From contig SKVX01000346.1 of NCBI GenBank assembly GCA_007129225.1, positions 1 through 8,675 on the forward strand: 8,675 nt of DNA, given 5' to 3'. This document shows positions 6,365-8,675 of the stretch, one piece after another. Under the pieces are notes generated by a model. The model was not told where the DNA came from, did not search any database, and saw only the letters and a program-made list of their open reading frames with translations. The stretch comes from Halomonas sp. Its GTDB lineage: Bacteria; Pseudomonadota; Gammaproteobacteria; Pseudomonadales; Halomonadaceae. Made by a program: the position numbers and the translations under genes. How positions within the stretch are numbered: the first letter of the stretch is position 1; every line of letters starts with the position of its first letter.

Positions 6365-7527
6365 ATAGCCCCCTCGCCGACCACGGCGCCCGGACCCGGG
6401 AGGCCCACAAGGCCACCCTGGTCGGCGCCATGGTCGACCTGGTCATCGGACTGATGAAGATCGTGGCAGGCTGGCTGGTGGGGTCCGCGGCACTGGTCGC
6501 TGACGGTATCCACTCGTTTTCCGATCTGCTGACCGACGGCTTCGTCCTGGCCGCCACGCATTTCGGCCGCCAGGCGCCGGACAGCAACCACCCTTACGGC
6601 CATGGCCGCATCGAGACCCTTGCCACCCTATGGCTCGGGAGCGTGCTGATCTTCGTGGCTGGCGGCATCGCCTGGGCCAGCCTCAACCGCCTGCTGGTCG
6701 GCGAGCCGATTTCCGCTCCCGGCATCTGGGCCATTGGCGTTGCCGTGGTCGCGCTGCTCGCCAAGGAGTGGATCTTCCGCTACACGCTGCACATCGCCAA
6801 GCGGGTCAATTCGCGCCTGCTGGAAGCCAATGCCTGGCACTCCCGCTCGGACGCCCTCTCCACCGTGGTGGTATTGATTGCCCTCATCGCGGCACAGCTT
6901 GGTGCCGGCTGGGTGGACGCCGTCGCCGCCATCGTGGTCGGCGTCATGGTGGGCCAGGTGGGCGGTCGCCTGCTGTGGGAATCCAGCCGGGAGCTGATCG
7001 ATACGGCCCTTCCTGAGGAGGAGCGTGACGCGATGCAGTCCGTGGCCGCTGCAGTGCCCGGCGTACACGGCATCCACGACCTGCGTACCCGCTCGCTGGG
7101 CAGCCAGACCCTTCTCGACCTGCATATCGTCGTCGCCCCGCGACTGACCGTCTCCGAGGCCCACGAGATCGGCAATGCCGTGAGCCGGCGGCTGCGAGAT
7201 GCCTTTCCCAACCTGGCCGATGTCACCTTCCATATCGACCCCGAAGACGACGCAGGCGAGACCGAGCACAGCCTGCGCCCCGGCCTGCCCCTGCGCCGCG
7301 ACGTGGAAGGGGTGCTCGATGAGGCCTGGTCTCGCTGTGCGGTATGGCAGAGCCGCGTCGCCCTCGACCTGCACTATCTCGACAATCAGGTCGATGTCTC
7401 GATCTATGTTCGCCGACTTCCCGCCCACCAGAGCCTGGACGACGCCGCCAGCGAACTGCGTGATGCCTCCCGACAGTTGACCTGGATTGGGCGGCTGCGG
7501 GTATGGCAAGGGCCCGGCAAGGGGTAG
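6361..7527 (+). CDS. Cation diffusion facilitator (CDF) metal efflux transporter
   Basis: Inner-membrane divalent-cation/proton antiporter of the CDF family, resembling FieF/YiiP. About six membrane segments lie between residues 20 and 200. The metal site in TM2 and TM5 is His51-x3-Asp55 (HSFSD) and His160-x3-Asp164 (HSRSD), an HD-HD set usual for zinc-type members, where E. coli YiiP has DD-HD. The cytoplasmic-loop site DSNHPYGHG (Asp74, His77, His81) and the C-terminal-domain motifs HDLRTRSLG (239-247) and HIDP (291-294) are present. At 388 aa it is about 90 longer than E. coli FieF: residues 295-388 form an extra cytoplasmic region with its own LHYLDNQVDVSIYV strand pair and a helix. Start: GTG at 6361 overlaps the upstream stop (GTGA), with AAGGA 6 bases before it; residues 1-19 are a short hydrophilic leader. 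Zinc, iron or cadmium export is likely; the exact metal cannot be read from sequence. Confidence 0.9.
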   Translation: MNSPLADHGARTREAHKATLVGAMVDLVIGLMKIVAGWLVGSAALVADGIHSFSDLLTDGFVLAATHFGRQAPDSNHPYGHGRIETLATLWLGSVLIFVAGGIAWASLNRLLVGEPISAPGIWAIGVAVVALLAKEWIFRYTLHIAKRVNSRLLEANAWHSRSDALSTVVVLIALIAAQLGAGWVDAVAAIVVGVMVGQVGGRLLWESSRELIDTALPEEERDAMQSVAAAVPGVHGIHDLRTRSLGSQTLLDLHIVVAPRLTVSEAHEIGNAVSRRLRDAFPNLADVTFHIDPEDDAGETEHSLRPGLPLRRDVEGVLDEAWSRCAVWQSRVALDLHYLDNQVDVSIYVRRLPAHQSLDDAASELRDASRQLTWIGRLRVWQGPGKG

Positions 7528-7564
7528 GCAATGCCGACGACAACTAGCATTTCGCCATACCTTC

Positions 7565-7582
7565 GCATGATGATCATCACGC
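7565..7582. repeat. Palindrome upstream of lapG
   Basis: TGATGATCATCA (7568-7579) is a perfect 12-base palindrome; beyond one mismatched pair, GC/GC extends it to 18 bases. It lies 38 bases after the CDF stop and 27 bases upstream of the candidate lapG -10 box. It may be an operator for lapG; no regulator is identified. No U-run follows, so it is not a terminator. Confidence 0.45.
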
Positions 7583-7608
7583 GGGTCGTCCTACTTCCTT
7601 CACTCCTT

Positions 7609-7614
7609 TATACT
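7609..7614 (+). promoter_or_regulatory. Candidate -10 box for lapG-lapD
   Basis: TATACT matches the -10 consensus in 5 of 6 positions and lies 44 bases before the preferred lapG ATG. No acceptable -35 hexamer is found 16-19 bases upstream, so this could be a regulated or stationary-phase-type promoter, or none at all. Confidence 0.3.
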
Positions 7615-7658
7615 CATTGAAACGCAGCATTACATTGTTAAACATTCCGGCACCCCAG

Positions 7659-8369
7659 ATGCCCCATGGACATAACCGACACGCTTTCAGGCCCGGTCGC
7701 CGCCACTTTCTGGCGGGCCTTGGGTCTCTGTTGCTGGCCGCCGGGCTAGGCCTCAAGCCGGCACCGCTCGAGGCGCGCATCAACCGCGGCAGGCTGCGCG
7801 AGAGCATGCAGCGCCTTTACGGCCAGCAGGGGCTGCGCATCCTGGAGGACTGGTTTGCGCTGCTCGACCGATTGAACGGCGCCCCTCTCGACAACCAGCT
7901 GCGGGAGGTCAACGACTTCTTCAATCGCCGGGTGCGCTGGGTGGACGACATCGACAACTGGGGCGCAGAGGACCACTGGGCCACGCCACTGGAGACCATG
8001 GGCCAGGGCCAGGGCGACTGCGAGGACTACTCCATCGCCAAGTACGTCTCTCTCAAGGAGCTTGGCGTGCCCGGCGATCGCCTGCGCATGATCTATGTTC
8101 GCGCCCGCATCGGTCGCAGCCAGATCGTGCAGGCCCACATGGTCCTCGGCTACTACGAGCGCCCCACTGCCGTGCCCCTGATCCTCGACAACCTGGTGCC
8201 GTCCATCACCCCGGCCACCCAGCGCACCGACCTGGATCCTGTCTTCAGTTTCAACAGCGAAGGCCTGTGGGCCGGTGGTTCCACCCAGTCGCGGGCGGAT
8301 CCGGTAGCCAGGCTGTCGCGCTGGCGCAGTGTGATCGGGCGAATGCAGGATCAAGGGTTCATAGGATGA
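7659..8369 (+). CDS. lapG: LapG-type periplasmic cysteine protease (BTLCP family)
   Basis: Calcium-dependent transglutaminase-like cysteine protease that, in Pseudomonas, cuts the N-terminal retention region of the giant adhesin LapA and releases it from the cell surface; LapD holds it inactive when c-di-GMP is high. With the ATG at 7659 it has 236 aa. The triad is Cys121 (GQGDCEDYS), His160 (VQAHMVLGYY) and Asp177 (LILDNLVPSI); Asp120 and Glu122 flank the cysteine as in the known calcium site. The N-terminus RPGRRHFLAGLGSLLLAAG is an export signal with a twin-arginine-like RRHFL at 14-18 and a hydrophobic stretch to about 32. Start choice is uncertain: no Shine-Dalgarno is seen before 7659, and an in-frame TTG at 7617 would add 14 residues but overlaps the candidate -10 box. 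lapD follows 61 bases later, supporting the assignment. Confidence 0.9.
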   Translation: MPHGHNRHAFRPGRRHFLAGLGSLLLAAGLGLKPAPLEARINRGRLRESMQRLYGQQGLRILEDWFALLDRLNGAPLDNQLREVNDFFNRRVRWVDDIDNWGAEDHWATPLETMGQGQGDCEDYSIAKYVSLKELGVPGDRLRMIYVRARIGRSQIVQAHMVLGYYERPTAVPLILDNLVPSITPATQRTDLDPVFSFNSEGLWAGGSTQSRADPVARLSRWRSVIGRMQDQGFIG

Positions 8370-8430
8370 TTCGGAAAAGCGGTCGACATAAATAACAGGG
8401 GTACCAGCCCCAGGCGGAGGAATAACCGAG

Positions 8431-8675
8431 ATGTCACTGATAAAGCAGCTCTGGCTGACCATCGTGGTACTGCTGCTGCTGGCGTTCGTCGGCAGCCTGC
8501 TCATCGGCGTGACGAGCAGCCGCCACTATATCGAGCAGGAAATTCGCATCAAGAATACCGACAACGCCAATGCGCTGGCGCTTTCCATGAGCCAGATGGA
8601 GAAAGACCCGGTCATTCTGGAGCTGCTGCTGGCCGCTCAGTTCGACACCGGCCACTATCGACGCATCGAACTTCG
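8431..8675 (+). CDS. lapD: LapD-type c-di-GMP receptor, N-terminal part (cut by window edge)
   Basis: Inner-membrane receptor with degenerate GGDEF and EAL domains that binds c-di-GMP and, through its periplasmic domain, sequesters LapG. Only 81 codons are in the window. The product begins MSLIKQLWLT, followed by one membrane helix (about residues 8-27, IVVLLLLAFVGSLL), then a periplasmic helix with SSRHYIEQE, NANALALSMSQ and DPVILELLLAAQFDTGHYR. This fits the LapD N-terminus of Pseudomonas (same start, SSR after the helix, ALALSL, and F-D-x-G-x-Y). The HAMP, GGDEF and EAL domains lie beyond the right edge and cannot be checked. GGAGG at 8416-8420, 10 bases before the ATG, is the best ribosome binding site in this half of the window. 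Probably co-transcribed with lapG, as no terminator is seen in the gap of 61 bases. Confidence 0.88.
   Translation, partial: MSLIKQLWLTIVVLLLLAFVGSLLIGVTSSRHYIEQEIRIKNTDNANALALSMSQMEKDPVILELLLAAQFDTGHYRRIEL

Noticed and set aside
6628..7509. Minus-strand open frame of 293 codons opposite the CDF gene
   Set aside because: The plus-strand frame contains all CDF metal-site motifs; the antisense product has no domain and is rich in Gly, Gln and His.
7746..8504. Minus-strand open frame of 252 codons opposite lapG
   Set aside because: The plus strand encodes the full LapG triad and the LapD start; the antisense frame crosses the intergenic gap and has no family features.
1..8675. Mobile element, phage, CRISPR array or defence island
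   Set aside because: No transposase, integrase, toxin-antitoxin, nuclease or repeat array is visible on either strand; gene content is conserved core plus the lap pair.

Overview
The window is a piece of a high-GC gammaproteobacterial chromosome, most likely from the Halomonas / Oceanospirillales / Pseudomonas-like part of that class. The basis is the gyrA-serC order known from Pseudomonas and relatives, an RdgC protein, and a LapG-LapD pair closely resembling the Pseudomonas system. The genus is inferred, not proven. No tRNA, rRNA, CRISPR array, insertion sequence or phage gene is visible. Coding is dense and no gene-free stretch exceeds about 215 bases.

Left part (1-4040, all minus strand): from upstream to downstream, a small hot-dog-fold acyl-CoA thioesterase, gyrA (DNA gyrase subunit A, complete, 912 aa) and the first 158 codons of serC (phosphoserine aminotransferase), which runs off the left edge. 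GyrA has the wild-type Ser83/Asp87 pair, an acidic 24-residue insert in its C-terminal domain and a long acidic tail.

Centre (4041-4220): a divergent promoter region of 180 bases. It holds good candidate promoters for the thioesterase (minus) and rdgC (plus). Each -35 box is overlapped by an inverted repeat. The dyad on the thioesterase side, CAAAC-N4-GTTTG, fits the published consensus of the fatty-acid-responsive repressor PsrA, which would make sense for an acyl-CoA hydrolase gene.

Right part (4221-8675, all plus strand): rdgC, a PlsC-like acyltransferase and a cation diffusion facilitator form a tightly packed run in which each stop overlaps the next start (ATGA, GTGA), so they are probably co-transcribed and translationally coupled. 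After an 89-131 base gap containing a palindrome and a candidate -10 box comes lapG (periplasmic Ca-dependent cysteine protease, with a twin-arginine-like signal), then the 5' end of lapD (inner-membrane c-di-GMP receptor), cut by the right edge. LapD and LapG together control release of a large surface adhesin and hence biofilm dispersal; the adhesin and its type I exporter are not in the window.

The window is mostly conserved housekeeping content. I found no convincing new multi-gene system. The points most worth checking are the PsrA-like operator, the duplicated-looking C-terminus of the cation transporter, the HX5D acyltransferase motif and the export signal of LapG.
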